Part shown: one piece after another, positions 44,882-55,070 of the stretch
Numbering within the stretch: the first letter of the stretch is position 1
Layout of the letters: every line of letters begins with the position of its first letter
Assembly (NCBI GenBank): GCA_002778195.1
Contig: PCDI01000008.1
Location: 864,655 to 928,654 of the forward strand
Length of the DNA: 64,000 nucleotides
Reading direction: 5' to 3'
From: Raffaelea ambrosiae
Taxonomy: Eukaryota; Ascomycota; Sordariomycetes; Ophiostomatales; Ophiostomataceae
Position numbers and translations under genes: made by a program
Notes under the pieces: generated by a model
Told to the model about the DNA's origin: nothing
Seen by the model: only the letters and a program-made list of their open reading frames with translations
The model's database searches: none

Positions 44882-46333
44882 TCACTTCCCGAACAAGTCC
44901 ACCGGCTGCCCGTCCTGCTTCCACACCCGCCCGTCCTTCATGACAAAGCGCACGTTGCGCAGCGCGCCCTCGTCGGCTTCCGGGTCCGTGGCCAGCGCAA
45001 TGATGTCCGCCTGCAGCCCGGCCGCCCACCACCCAAAGCGGCGCCCGCAGCGGTCGCCGCCGCACGCCTCCCAGCCGCCCACCGTGCAGGCCTCCAGCAC
45101 GTCCGCCGCCGGGATGCCGGCCGCCATCATCAGCTCCAGCTCCCGCGCATTGTCTCCGTGCGCGTACGTGCCCGTGTCGCCGCCGCACGCCAGCCGCACG
45201 CCCAGCTCGTGCGCCCGCTTCACCTGCGGCAGGATCGCGCCCCAGAACCGGCCGGCGTGCAGCTTCTCGGCCACGGCCAGCGTCGGCACCCAGATGGTGC
45301 CCCGGCGGGCCATGTCGGCGAGCAGCGCATCGGTGGCAAAGTAGCCGTGCTCGAGGCTGTCGACGCCGGCGGCCACGGCGGCCTGCGCGCCCTCGAGGGT
45401 GCACGCGTGCGCGGACACGGGCGCGCGGGCCAGGCGGGCCTCGGCGACGATGACGGCCATCTCGGCGTCGGTGTAGACCAGGTCGTCCGGGTTGGGCTCG
45501 GCGGGCGGGTGCAGCACGCTCGGCACGTAGGGGTGCTGCACGGCGGGCGGGGAGCGCATGATGCGGCGGCGGTAGTCGGCAAAGAACTTGACGAGGTCGG
45601 CGCCGGCGGCCACGCGGCGCCGCACCGCCTGGCGACAGCCCTCGACGCCGTCGGCGGCGTCGGCGCTCGCGGGCAGGCAGTGGCCGCCGCCAGCGTTCTC
45701 GGTGCGGCACTCGAAGCTGCCGGTGCTGGCGAGGACCTTGGTGGCGACAAAGAGCCGGGGGCCGGGGGTCAGGCCGCGGGCGATGGCGTCGCGCAGGCTG
45801 GCGTCGCAGTCCTGCATGCCCTCGGAGCCGAGGTCGCGGTAGGTGGTGTAGCCGGCAAGGAGGGCGGTGCGGCAGTGGTTGACGGCGCGGACGATGCGCT
45901 CGGTGACGGACTCGTCGCGTTTCTGCTTGAGGGCGCCGGCTTCGCTGTAGGAAGTAAGCAGGTGTTTGGGGGGGGGGTCTTTCTTTTTTTCTTCTTTCTT
46001 CTTTCTTCTTTCTTCTTTCTTCTTTCTTCTTTCTTCTTTCTTCTTTCTTCTTTCTTCTTTCTTCTTTCTTCTTTCTTCTTTCTCCTTTCTTCTTCCATAA
46101 ACGTACTCGTAAGAATGAAGAAACACATGGGTGTGGGCATCAACGAGACCCGGCATCACAAACTGGCCGCGGAGGTCAAGGTCGCCGGGCTGCAGGTCGG
46201 GGATGTCGGCGCCAGGCCGGTCGACGACGTCCACGATAAGGCCGCTGACGGGGTCGACGGTGACCGACACATTGCTGCGGGCCTTTTTGAGCTTGGGGTC
46301 AAAGAGCCAGGACGTGTGGACGGTGTAGGCCAT
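44882..46333 (-). CDS. Metal-dependent amidohydrolase
   Basis: Exons 46107-46333 and 44882-45944 give 1290 nt and 429 aa. This is an amidohydrolase-superfamily TIM-barrel enzyme of the imidazolonepropionase/prolidase-like type that includes ochratoxinase. Expected ligands are all present: H67-T-H69 in DAHTHVFLHS, K195 in ADLVKFF (candidate carboxylated Lys), H255 in PVSAHA, H275 in SLEHGYF, and D332 in ACGGDTGTYAHG. It should hydrolyse an amide or cyclic amide; substrate unknown, no signal peptide seen. Splicing rebuilds HSYDEAG, as in relatives. The 162-bp intron (GTACGT..CAG) is filled with about 13 copies of a 7-bp GA repeat, is divisible by three and has no stop, so the unspliced frame is open across it (483 codons). 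It is divergent from the DAL5-type permease (1080 bp). Confidence 0.9.
   Translation of the reverse strand: MAYTVHTSWLFDPKLKKARSNVSVTVDPVSGLIVDVVDRPGADIPDLQPGDLDLRGQFVMPGLVDAHTHVFLHSYEYVYGRRKEKEERRKKKEERRKKKEERRKKKEERRKKKEEKKKDPPPKHLLTSYSEAGALKQKRDESVTERIVRAVNHCRTALLAGYTTYRDLGSEGMQDCDASLRDAIARGLTPGPRLFVATKVLASTGSFECRTENAGGGHCLPASADAADGVEGCRQAVRRRVAAGADLVKFFADYRRRIMRSPPAVQHPYVPSVLHPPAEPNPDDLVYTDAEMAVIVAEARLARAPVSAHACTLEGAQAAVAAGVDSLEHGYFATDALLADMARRGTIWVPTLAVAEKLHAGRFWGAILPQVKRAHELGVRLACGGDTGTYAHGDNARELELMMAAGIPAADVLEACTVGGWEACGGDRCGRRFGWWAAGLQADIIALATDPEADEGALRNVRFVMKDGRVWKQDGQPVDLFGK
45990..46085. repeat. 7-bp TTCTTTC microsatellite inside an amidohydrolase intron
   Basis: About 13 near-perfect tandem copies of TTCTTTC (GAAAGAA on the coding strand) occupy most of the intron at 45945-46106. 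Translated in frame it would read a Lys/Glu/Arg heptad (KKEERRK). Confidence 0.95.
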
Positions 46334-47413
46334 TGTGTGGTGTGGTGTGGTGGATGGTGTGGTCGTGTTTGGCGAGACTCGAAGCTTGTGAGCCTTTTGA
46401 GCCTTTTGGGCTTTCCCAAGCTTCCCAAACGTCCCAAACTTGCCCAGCTTGTCCAGGGACGTCCGTGTAAGTCAGCTGGCCAAGACCGCAGACAAGAATC
46501 GACAAAAGCACACCAGCGCGGAGGATACGCCCGGGAACACGCGCAGACTCCAAAAAGAAGACCCGAAAAATGCGACTCCCAGAAAACCAGCAGACCCGCT
46601 GCGTGGAGATGCTCTTCCACCTGGCCTCCTCGGTTATCCCCCGACCGGGCACCGCCGCCCGGTGTTGGCGTGCGGGCTCCCTAATCGTCGGCTCCCCCCT
46701 TGGCCCAGCCCGTATCCGCCGCGCTTCGCCGACCAGAACGCACCGGCATATCTTAGCTCGACTCCACATCGACTCCAACCCTCGGCGTGTAGGTACATAG
46801 TAACTAGTTGCAAGGTAGTTGCGTTTTCGTTTGGCCGTTTGGTTTTGTCTGATTCAACATCGCCGAGGAAGGGCGGAGGTCCCTGCTTCCTTCTGTTCTT
46901 CCGATGCGCTGCCGCGAGCCAGTCCACCGGGTCCAGGGACTTGTCAACCTGCCGGGCGTACTCGTTTACTGTTGTCGACCAGCAAGACCCCAGGGCAGTG
47001 CGCTTCGAACTTGGCGAACCGACGATACCTCTGTATCTCTGGCATCCCCTCGCATCCCCGGGCACAGAGATAGTCGTATCGTTCCGGAGCCAAGAACGAC
47101 GTCGTTATCTCTGTCTTTTTTGGATCTGGACTTTTAGGACTTTTGGACTTTTGGACTTCTTCAGCTTTTTGATCTTTTGTTCAACTTCTTCAGTTTTTTC
47201 AGCCTTTTTGTCTGCAACGCGCCGTCCTCTCTTTTCGTCCCCGTCTTCGTTGTGTTGATTCGGCATTCTTTCTTCTCTCGTGGACGCATAGCCAGTGGAC
47301 TATTCTCTCTACACTTTCTGGTCTTCTCTTCTATATCTCCCATCTTCTCGTAAATCTGTCGTCAAACTTGTCCCTCCTTCTCAGCACAGATAGTCCACAC
47401 ACCCCCTCTCACC
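46334..47413. promoter_or_regulatory. Divergent promoter of amidohydrolase and permease
   Basis: 1080 bp between start codons. It has GCCTTTTGAG/GCCTTTTGGG-like repeats with TCCCAAR repeats at 46390-46450, and GGACTTTT repeats in the pyrimidine-rich leader of the permease (47118-47215). No gene supported. Confidence 0.5.
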
Positions 47414-49387
47414 ATGGACAAGGATCCCGTCCAGATCGTCCAGCAACCCACCCAGGATGACATCCCGGACGCCAAACTGGCCGTCCTGCACGACCGCGGC
47501 GATGCTGCCCTGGGCTTCCTCGAGAACCACGAGGCGATCACCTTCACCCGCGAGGAAGAGAAGCGGGTCCTGCACAAGATCGATCTGGTCTTGATGCCCC
47601 TTGTAAGTCGTTTTTTGTCCTCGCTTCGCTCGATTCTTTCTTTTGTCCTCGCTTTTTTGTCCTCGTTTTCTTGTCGTCACTTTTTTGTCCTCGCTTCGCT
47701 CGCTTCTTCTCCTCGCTCGTTTCTTCCCATTTCCTCGCTTCTTGACTCTTTACTCTTCCCTCGCTCGTCGCTCAGCCTTCTCACTCTTTTCATCTCCTTC
47801 TCTTTCTCGCCATGCTCTCATTTCTCCACTCTTCTCTTTCTTTCCGTCCTTGCTCCTCGCCTCCTCGTACTAACCCCCCCCCAGATGATCATCTCCTACA
47901 CCATCCAGTTCATGGACAAGAGCGTCATGTCCCAGTCCGCCATCTACGACCTCCAGACCGACCTCGACCTCAAGGGCCAGGACTACTCCTGGTGCTCCTC
48001 CATCTTCTACTTTGGCTACCTCGTCTTCCAGCCCCTCTCCGCCCGCCTCCTCGCCTACGTCCCCCTCGGCCGCTTCGTCGCCGCCACCTCCATCCTCTGG
48101 GCCGTCGTCCTCTTCTGCACCGCCGGCGCCACCAACTTTGCCGGCCTCATGGTCCTCCGCTTCTTCCTCGGCGCCTGCGAGGCCGGCATCTCCCCGGCCT
48201 ACGTCCTCATCACCGGCACCTGGTACAAGCGCGACGAGATCCCCCTGCGCATCACCCTCTGGTACTGCGGCAACGGCCTCGCCATCATCCTGCAGTCGTT
48301 CATTGCCTTTGGCATCGGCCACATCCACACCCCCGCCGTGCCCGTCTGGCGCTTCTTCTTCATCATCTTTGGCGCCATCGGCCTCGTCTGGGCCGCCGTC
48401 CTCTGGCTGTACATGCCCGACACCCCGCTGACCGCCCGCTTCCTCGACGACCGCGAGAAGCAGATCGCCGTCGAGCGTCTGCGCGACAACCGCACCGGCA
48501 TCCACAACAAGGTCTTCAAGTGGGACCAGTTCAAGGAGGCCTTTGCCGACGTCAAGGTGTGGTACGGCTTCTTCTACAGCATTGCCTGTGTCGTGCCCGC
48601 CTCGACGGTCGCCAACTTTGGCAGCATCGTGATCAAGGGTCTGTTTTTTTTTCTTGTCCTCACCTCGTTCGTTTAAATCCTCACTTCCTTTTTCCTCACT
48701 TCGTTCGTTTTGTTCCTCACTTCCTTTTTCCTCACTTCCTCTTTCCTCACTTCCTCTTTCCTCACTTCCTTTCCCTCACTTTCGCCTCTGCTAACACTCC
48801 CAGGATTCGGCTATGGCACGTTCGAAACGTCCCTCCTCAACACCCCCCTCGGCGTCACCGAGATCATCGGCCTGCTCGTCACCGGCTTCGTCGCCGTCTA
48901 CGTCCCCAACACCCGCTGTCTCATGCAGTTCGTCAGCAACGTGCCCGCCATCGTCGGCTCCATCCTCGTCTACGCCCTGCCCAAGTCGAACAAGGTCGGC
49001 CGGCTCATCGGCTTCTACCTCACCAACTTCACCAACGGCTCCTTGCCCATGATGTTCGCCCTCACCACCACCAACATTGCCGGCCACACCAAGCGCGCCA
49101 CCGCCAACGCCATCCTCTTCGTCGGCTACTCCATCGCCTTCATCATCGGCCCCCAGTTCTTCATCTCCACCGAAGCCCCCACCTACGGCACCGGCTTCAA
49201 GACCATGATCATCATGTTCTCCATCGCCGCCCTGGCCCCGGGCCTGTACGCGCTCTACGCCATGTACCTGAACCGCCGCAAGGCCGAGGCGCTGGCCAAC
49301 AGCGAGGACGGCAACGACCCGATCCAGAACGAGGAGTTCTTTGACATGACCGACAAGCAGCAGCCGCGGTTTGTGTACTCGTACTAG
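47414..49387 (+). CDS. MFS permease, DAL5 / anion:cation symporter family
   Basis: Exons 47414-47602, 47885-48638 and 48804-49387 give 1527 nt and 508 aa. Plasma-membrane importer of the allantoate/nicotinate/pantothenate permease (DAL5) family: EEEKRVLHKIDLVLMPL before TM1, MIISYTIQFMDKSVMSQSAIY, the sensor DLKGQDYSWCSSIFYFGYLVFQ, RFFLGACEAGISPAYVLITGTWYKRDE (motif typical of this family), about 12 hydrophobic segments, and FTNGSLPMMFALTTTNIAGHTKR in the C-terminal half. Such carriers usually import small organic acids or ureides, which fits uptake of the amidohydrolase substrate; this is inference. The second intron starts GTCTGT, a weak donor, but phase and protein continuity (VIKGFGYGTFET) support it. 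Both introns are pyrimidine-rich and share a TCCTCRCYTCGYTCG module. Confidence 0.9.
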
Positions 49388-49444
49388 GGGGGGTGGGTGG
49401 CGAGGAGTTTTGGCAAAGGTGTCATTTTGGATAGACAGAACCTT

Positions 49445-49551
49445 GGTTTCTACGAATATGTATCAACTGATTTCATGTATCCATGCCATCTAAATGAAGG
49501 TTTCTACGAATATGATCAGCTGATTTCATGCATCCGTGCCATCCAAATGAA
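49445..49551. repeat. 54/53-bp tandem duplication in the permease 3' flank
   Basis: Copies at 49445-49498 and 49499-49551, both beginning GGTTTCTACGAATATG and ending AAATGAA. They differ by one deleted T and four transitions (A/G or C/T), with no transversion. Confidence 0.92.
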
Positions 49552-49674
49552 TCAAGAATGACTTCATGAATATGTACCTCATAATTGGTGACAATCTATG
49601 TACATTGGCCACTTCGTCGTATACACATCTGGGCATGCCCATACTCCAGCAATGGTGTCCATCCATAACCCACC

Positions 49675-52364
49675 CTACATGTCCATGGCTGTCCCCTGAC
49701 CGGCCAGGTCCAGCAGCGACGATGCCGTCATCGCGTCAATGGAATCCCCCATCGCCTGCTCCGGCGGCATCACACTCCAGTCGGCGTCCCACTGCAACAG
49801 CTCCATGTCCTCTTCGACCAGCGGGAAGTCTCTGAAGTACTCCCCTCCTCCAGTCAGCGAGGATCCCGGCCCAAGATCGCCAAAGAGATGGTTCGTCTCT
49901 CGGGCTTCTCCTCCTCCTCCTCCCCCTCCTCTTGGTCCTCCACCTGTTGATACTCTTCCTCCTGCTCCTGCTCCTGCTCCTACTCCTGCTCCTCCTCCCC
50001 CTCCAATACCGACTGGCCTCCCTCCATCCCCTCCCACGCCTTGCAGTCTCTGCTCGTGCGTCATCCGGTTCCAGACCAGGGGCCGGTCCGAAAACAGCAG
50101 CGAGTCGATCTCTTCGTCGATCTCGGCCGCCACCACGGCATCGCTCGGACACCCTCGTGTGTTGACGGCCGCCCGCACCTTGTCCACCAGCGGCCGCAGC
50201 CGGTCCGCACACGCCGTTGCCGCCGGCCACCGCTCGCCAATGTGGGCAATCAGCTGCAGACACGCCGGCAGGTCGGTTTCCAGCATGTGCGCCACGGGGA
50301 GGGGGGAAGGGGCGAACCCAGGTGGTCCCAAGGGGGCGTCCAGCCCAGACGGTCGTTCTTCTCTCGGGTGACCTTCTCGCAATGGGTGGCTTGGCTGGCC
50401 TTGGCTTTGGCGTCGTTCCGCGTGCCCCCAACACGCATCCAGGGCGATCACGGCCGTCTCAAACAGAACGTGCACCCCGTGCCAGGGGTAAAACAGGCGC
50501 CGCCGCTGCTCCTGCCCGCCGTAGTCGTCAATCAGCAGCCGCGCCGCGTGCAGCACGATCTGCCGGTCGGCGGCCGTGCGGGCCCGCAGCCGCGGCGTCG
50601 GCCGGTAGACGCGCGCGCGCAGGTGGTTGTACATGATGTGCTGGAACTCGAGCATGTTGTACGGGGCGAAGCGCTGGGCCTCGGCGTACCAGGCCTGGAG
50701 GCGGGCCATGAGGTCGGGGATCCAGTCGGCGACGGTCGGCGGCGACGGCCGGCAGGCCGAGGCCAGCGCCGGCCGCACCTGGGCCACGTCCTCCTCCAGA
50801 TGCAGCACGCGGTGCACCTCCGTCTCGAGCGTGCGGAACTTGCGGATCTGGCTGCTGACGGCCATCTTGTGGATCTCGTGCGCGCTGGCAGCAGGCGTAG
50901 TGGCCGCAGTGGCCGCAGTGGCCGCAGTGGCCGTACAGGCGGGATGGCCCAGCTCCACCCCCCAGTTGGCCTCGGTCGTGATGGCCTCTTCCGGGATCGA
51001 CAGCGGCAGCCGCAGGTTGGTGCACAGCGACCGCTCCATGCCGTAGGTGACCCAGAAGAGCTCCACCTGCTGCTGTGAAGAGGGCGCAGAAGGCGACGAA
51101 GACGACGACGAAGACCAAGAACGCCCTTGACGCTCTCCCCCTGCTCCTCCCCCTCCATGCCGGTACAGCCCCAGATTCAGGACGATCCGCACCGCGTTGG
51201 CAATGCACGTCCAGTTGTCCACCCGCTCCGGACACATGTGCGCATAGTGTGCCAGCAGCAGCGAGACCTGCAGCGCTTGCAGGTCGCTGTCGTCCTCGAG
51301 CTGCTGCAGGTGCGTGAGGGCCGAGTTGTAGAACGCCTCGGACGCCCGCCGCGCCTGGTCGTCGTCCTTCCACGTGAGCGTCATGGTCGACAGCGCCAGC
51401 ACGATGTACAGCACAAAGGACTCAAAGTGCGTGCGCGCGCCGCCCCGCCGCGTGCGCTCCACAATGTCCTCCAGCATGGCGCGCGAGATGCAGGGGTACT
51501 GCGGCAGGTGCGTCTCGGCGTAGTTCTCGACAATGCGCTCGATGGCCTGGGGCGGGATGCTGGCCAGGTCGATGATGGTGTTGGTGCAGTACTTGGTGGG
51601 GGCCGTCCTGGACAGGACGGGTGGCGATCCCGAAACGGCCGAGGATGCCGTCGGGGGTGTCGTGACCGTGTCCCGTCCTGGGCCCGCAGCGTTGCTGTTG
51701 TGCCTGGCCGCCCCGTGGCCGTTGGCCACGGCCTTGTCGTGTCTGCTGTCCCGCACAATGGCCAGCGGTGGGCAGGATGGCTGGAAAATCAAACAGGACG
51801 AGATTTTGGTTCGCGGGCTGAGAAACGACGCCACCGGTGGAATGCCGGCGGCCACGGTGGCCCGGCCGATGAGGGCCGCCATGGATGTCGGCACATTCTG
51901 TGGTGCGGCCCGGAAGGCCAGAGTCTGGGCCTCTAGCTCGGCCACACGGGCTTCCAGAGACCGGACGAGGCTGCGAATGTAAGCGGGTGGGACACAGGCA
52001 ACACCATGCAGAAGCAACCTCGGGAAGTCTGGAAGCAAGTGCCTACCTTCGCGGCACAGCCTCTTTTGTTGCCGGGTCAAAGCCTACACAGGCAGTCTTG
52101 GCCAGCTTGCACGCTGTACATGACGGAAACTTGAAATCGCACTGTTGTGCATCCCATGCGGTTAGCGATATACTGTTCGCGGACTCGACTACGCTGAAAC
52201 ATTGAAACACTGAAACGGCAGACAGCCGGCCCCCGGGGACGAGAGTGGACCACTTCCCAGGCCCCGACCAGACACTTTGGCCCGGAACGTTCTCCCCCTA
52301 CCTTAGTTTTGCGCTTTCGACAGCGCATGCACACTTTGGTCGAACGTCGGTGTGACCGTTGCAT
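49675..52364 (-). CDS. Zn(II)2Cys6 transcription factor (first of a divergent pair)
   Basis: Exons 52302-52364, 52047-52141 and 49675-51970 give 2454 nt and 817 aa. Splicing rebuilds the zinc cluster CMRCRKRKTK|CDFKFPSCTACKLAKTAC (C-x2-C-x6-C-x6-C-x2-C-x6-C). The linker and coiled coil IRSLVRSLEARVAELEAQ follow. A fungal regulatory middle-homology domain spans about 200-560 (IDLASIPPQAIERIVENYAETHLPQYPCI, LLLAHYAHMCPERVDNW, WVTYGMERSLCTNLRLPLSIPEEAI). The C-terminal 150 residues are Gly/Arg/Glu-rich, with an acidic tail (FRDFPLVEEDMELLQWDADW) that could be an activation region. It probably regulates nearby genes as a pathway-specific factor, inferred from position. The first exon is just 63 nt, and the second intron has the form GTAGGC..CAG. 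Confidence 0.88.
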
Positions 52365-53031
52365 GTTTTTTTAATTTTCCTCCCTTTTTCGCTTCTTTAT
52401 TCAATGACGCCCATCTTGGCAGAAGGCATCGGACAACAGCATGCGAAGCTGGAATATGATAGGGAAAAGCCTGTCCAAGCCCACGATGGGAAGCCGGAGT
52501 CGAGGTGGAGGCGGATGGCTGTCCAAGGATGTCGGACATGTGCGCCCGTTTGGCGGGCAATCAGCGGCGATCGCCGAAGAGGAGGCTCCGTGTTGCTGTT
52601 TCTGCTTCGGGCAGGCAGCCCGTTGTGGGGTCGCAACTTCCTCAACCCAGAGCATCTATTACGACTACTCTCGTGTCAGTCTCGTAGCAATCACGTTGCA
52701 CTGTCATTACGACGTGTTTGCCACAGGGGACCCGGAGCTGGTTGGCACTATTGCTTTGTTTCTTTGATTTCTTTCGGTCTTCGCTCTCTGGTTTGGGGGC
52801 TCTTGGGTCTCTTTGGTAGCGCCGGATATTTGCATTTGGGTGTTATCAGCCAGCGGCCATCGCCGACCATGTGGTACGCTCCAGAGTTTCGGGAAGGTGC
52901 AACCGACTTGTGTGCCTTCCCCAGATTTCACTTCTGAATCAGCGTCTTTTCTAGTTCTTTCCCATTTAGTCCGCGAAAAGCTTGTTTCGCGTGTTTCCTG
53001 TGTGTCAGCTTCTGCAGCAGCTGTTCCCGCC
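52365..53031. promoter_or_regulatory. Divergent promoter of two Zn2Cys6 regulators
   Basis: 667 bp between start codons. It contains several CGG/CCG triplets (for example CCGGAGTCGAGG near 52495 and GCGGCGATCGCCG near 52564), the sort of half-site these factors bind, but no confident operator. The 192-codon frame across it is not supported as a gene. Confidence 0.45.
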
Positions 53032-54960
53032 ATGATGCTGCAAACATGCACCCGCTGCCGCGCCCGGCGTATCAAAGTAGGTAGGCCTCCTTCCTGGTGT
53101 GGCTGCCGGTCGTCGTGATCCACGAGTTGCTGATGCCACCAACATTCCCCTCCAGTGCGATTCCCTGCTTCCTGCGTGTGCCAACTGTGCCCGAAGCGAC
53201 GTCGAATGCACATTTCACGATGATGCCCTCGAAGAAGACATCCCCCGAAGGTGAGCCGGCCGGAGCTGCTTCTTGTCCATCCAGGCGCACGCATTTGGAT
53301 CTCTAACTTGGCTGCTGCAAGCTACGTCAAAGCGCTCAACGACCGCATCCAGGAGCTCCGGTCCCAGCTGGCTCTGCTGCCTCAGGAAAACGCAACAGAT
53401 GCAGGTCTTCGACAGGGTGACAGCCGAGGCCATGCGGCTTCCGGCACGACGGGCAGCAGCATGCCGTGCTATGTGCTGCTGCCGGGCCCGCGGCAGGACG
53501 CATACCTCAACATGTCCTTCCCGTCCCGGATGACCGAGGTGGTCTTTGACGTGCTGGCCCAGGGCCATGGCAGCACGCAGCCCTCGTCGGAGTCTTCTTT
53601 GTTGCACGGCAGCCTGGGCCGTGCTGCTGCCACGGCTGCGGCCGCAGCCGACGACCGCCTGGCCGCGCCCACCGACCAGCTCTTTGCGCACGTCGACAAC
53701 AAGGCCGTCGTCACCCCCAGTGCCGTGCGTTTTCTCCTGGCGCGCTACAGCCGCTGCATTCGTCCGCAGTTTGACATTCTGCCGCCGTACCTGTTCGGGC
53801 ACGACGGCCTCAGCCTCAAGAAGATGCGCAACGGCACGCAAAAGTTCCAGATCCTCATGGCCTGCGCCATCGCCGCCGCCCGCGAGAGCTACCGCGCGCC
53901 CAGCTGGAAGATGCTCGCGCAGGTCTGCCGCGACTGGGCCGGCGAGCTGACCACGCCCATTGTCTCCGCCGCCGACGGCGACTCCCTGACGGCCACGCTG
54001 CTGCTGCTGATCTACGAGCTCGCCGACCCCAGCCGCGGCCTGATGTGGGAGCTCCTCGATCTGGCCGCGCGCACGTGCTTGCAGCTGGGCTGGCACCGCA
54101 CCTTGCAGAGCCCGACAGGCGGCCATGGCGGGCTGCGGAGGCCGGCCACACAGTCCAGCGGGATGGACACGGAAGAGAATCTCTCGCCACCGGAAGGGCT
54201 CAGGCTCCTGGCTGCCATCAACCGCATCCACGCCGACCTGCAGCCCATCTTTCACCGGCCCGACCTGCTCAGCAGCTTCCGCCTGTCGGCCGCCCCCGCA
54301 GACACGAGCGACCGGTACCGCAAGATGTACGTGGAACTCGCCCGCGCCATCTACGGCTGCGGACCCCCTCTGGGCCCTGCGCTCTACGAAAACGACAGCT
54401 ACGGCGGTCGTGGCCGCGCAGACGAGGGCGGCAGCCTTGCTCGCCATGCCGTGTCCGACAACATCGCCGCCTGCCCGTTTGTGGGCGAGGTCGGCACCTA
54501 CCTGCGGCAGCTCCAGCAGGACCGTCGGGCTCAGGGCCTCGACGACAGCAACACCACCAACAACAACAACCCACTCATCGAGCAGACATGGCTGCTGCTG
54601 CTGCCCGTCTGCGCCCGGCACAAGCAGTGCGTCCACTGCTTTCAGGAGCCCGACGACCGCACCGCGCAGGGCATGCGCAGCCTGCGACTCGACGTGGTCC
54701 AGCTCGCCACCAACCAGCTTGACCTCGTGTACCGCGCCGCCACGGCCAGCGACGAGTTTCTCCCGCCGATCCTGGCCAGTGCGCGCGCCTTTGTGGCCGG
54801 GTGTGCCATTGTGGTGAGCATCCTGAAGCAGTGGACCCCGCAGGCGATGCATGTCCAGGATCTCATTCGCTGCACAGAGGTCCTGTCCCTGTATGCAGCG
54901 CATTGGGACGGTGGACACAGCTATCTGCACGTGTGGCGGACAATCATGGGCCAACTATGA
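53032..54960 (+). CDS. Zn(II)2Cys6 transcription factor (second of a divergent pair)
   Basis: Exons 53032-53076, 53156-53250 and 53322-54960 give 1779 nt and 592 aa. Splicing rebuilds CTRCRARRIK|CDSLLPACANCARSDVEC (C-x2-C-x6-C-x6-C-x2-C-x6-C), then SYVKALNDRIQELRSQLALLP as the dimerisation coiled coil. The regulatory middle domain has FLLARYSRCIRPQFDILPPYLF, KFQILMACAIAAARESYRAPSW, LLLIYELADPSRGLMWELLDLAARTCLQLGWHR and EENLSPPEGLRLLAAINRIHADLQPIFHRPDLL, as in fungal-specific regulators. The third exon's acceptor follows a CTAAC branch site. The first ATG is followed directly by a second (53035), and either could be used. The stop lies 110 bp from the stop of the convergent C45 acyltransferase gene. 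Target genes are unknown; cluster regulation is an inference. Confidence 0.87.
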
Positions 54961-55070
54961 GATCTTGGAGAGAGAGTATCCCGGAAGGGGATGTGGGAGG
55001 GGAATCATCCTCCTCGTCGCATTTTGCTGGTATCGTGTATCGTAACTGCATAAGCTATCTATTGCTCCGA

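Noticed and set aside
44882..46333. Uninterrupted 483-codon amidohydrolase with a KKEERRK repeat
   Set aside because: The repeat falls exactly between a GTACGT donor and a CAG acceptor, and removing it restores the family sequence HSYDEAG. I treat it as an intron, and report retention only as a hypothesis.
45158..46684. 508-codon plus-strand frame over the amidohydrolase
   Set aside because: Antisense shadow; its only structure (poly-Phe/Leu/Ser) comes from the intron microsatellite.
47812..49344. 510-codon plus-strand frame within the permease
   Set aside because: Pro/His/Arg-rich out-of-frame reading of the permease exons and intron.
52359..52937. 192-codon frame between the two regulators
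   Set aside because: It lies in a short divergent promoter region and has no family features or conserved composition.
53215..54954. 579-codon minus-strand frame over the second regulator
   Set aside because: Antisense shadow of a spliced Zn2Cys6 gene with clear motifs on the plus strand.
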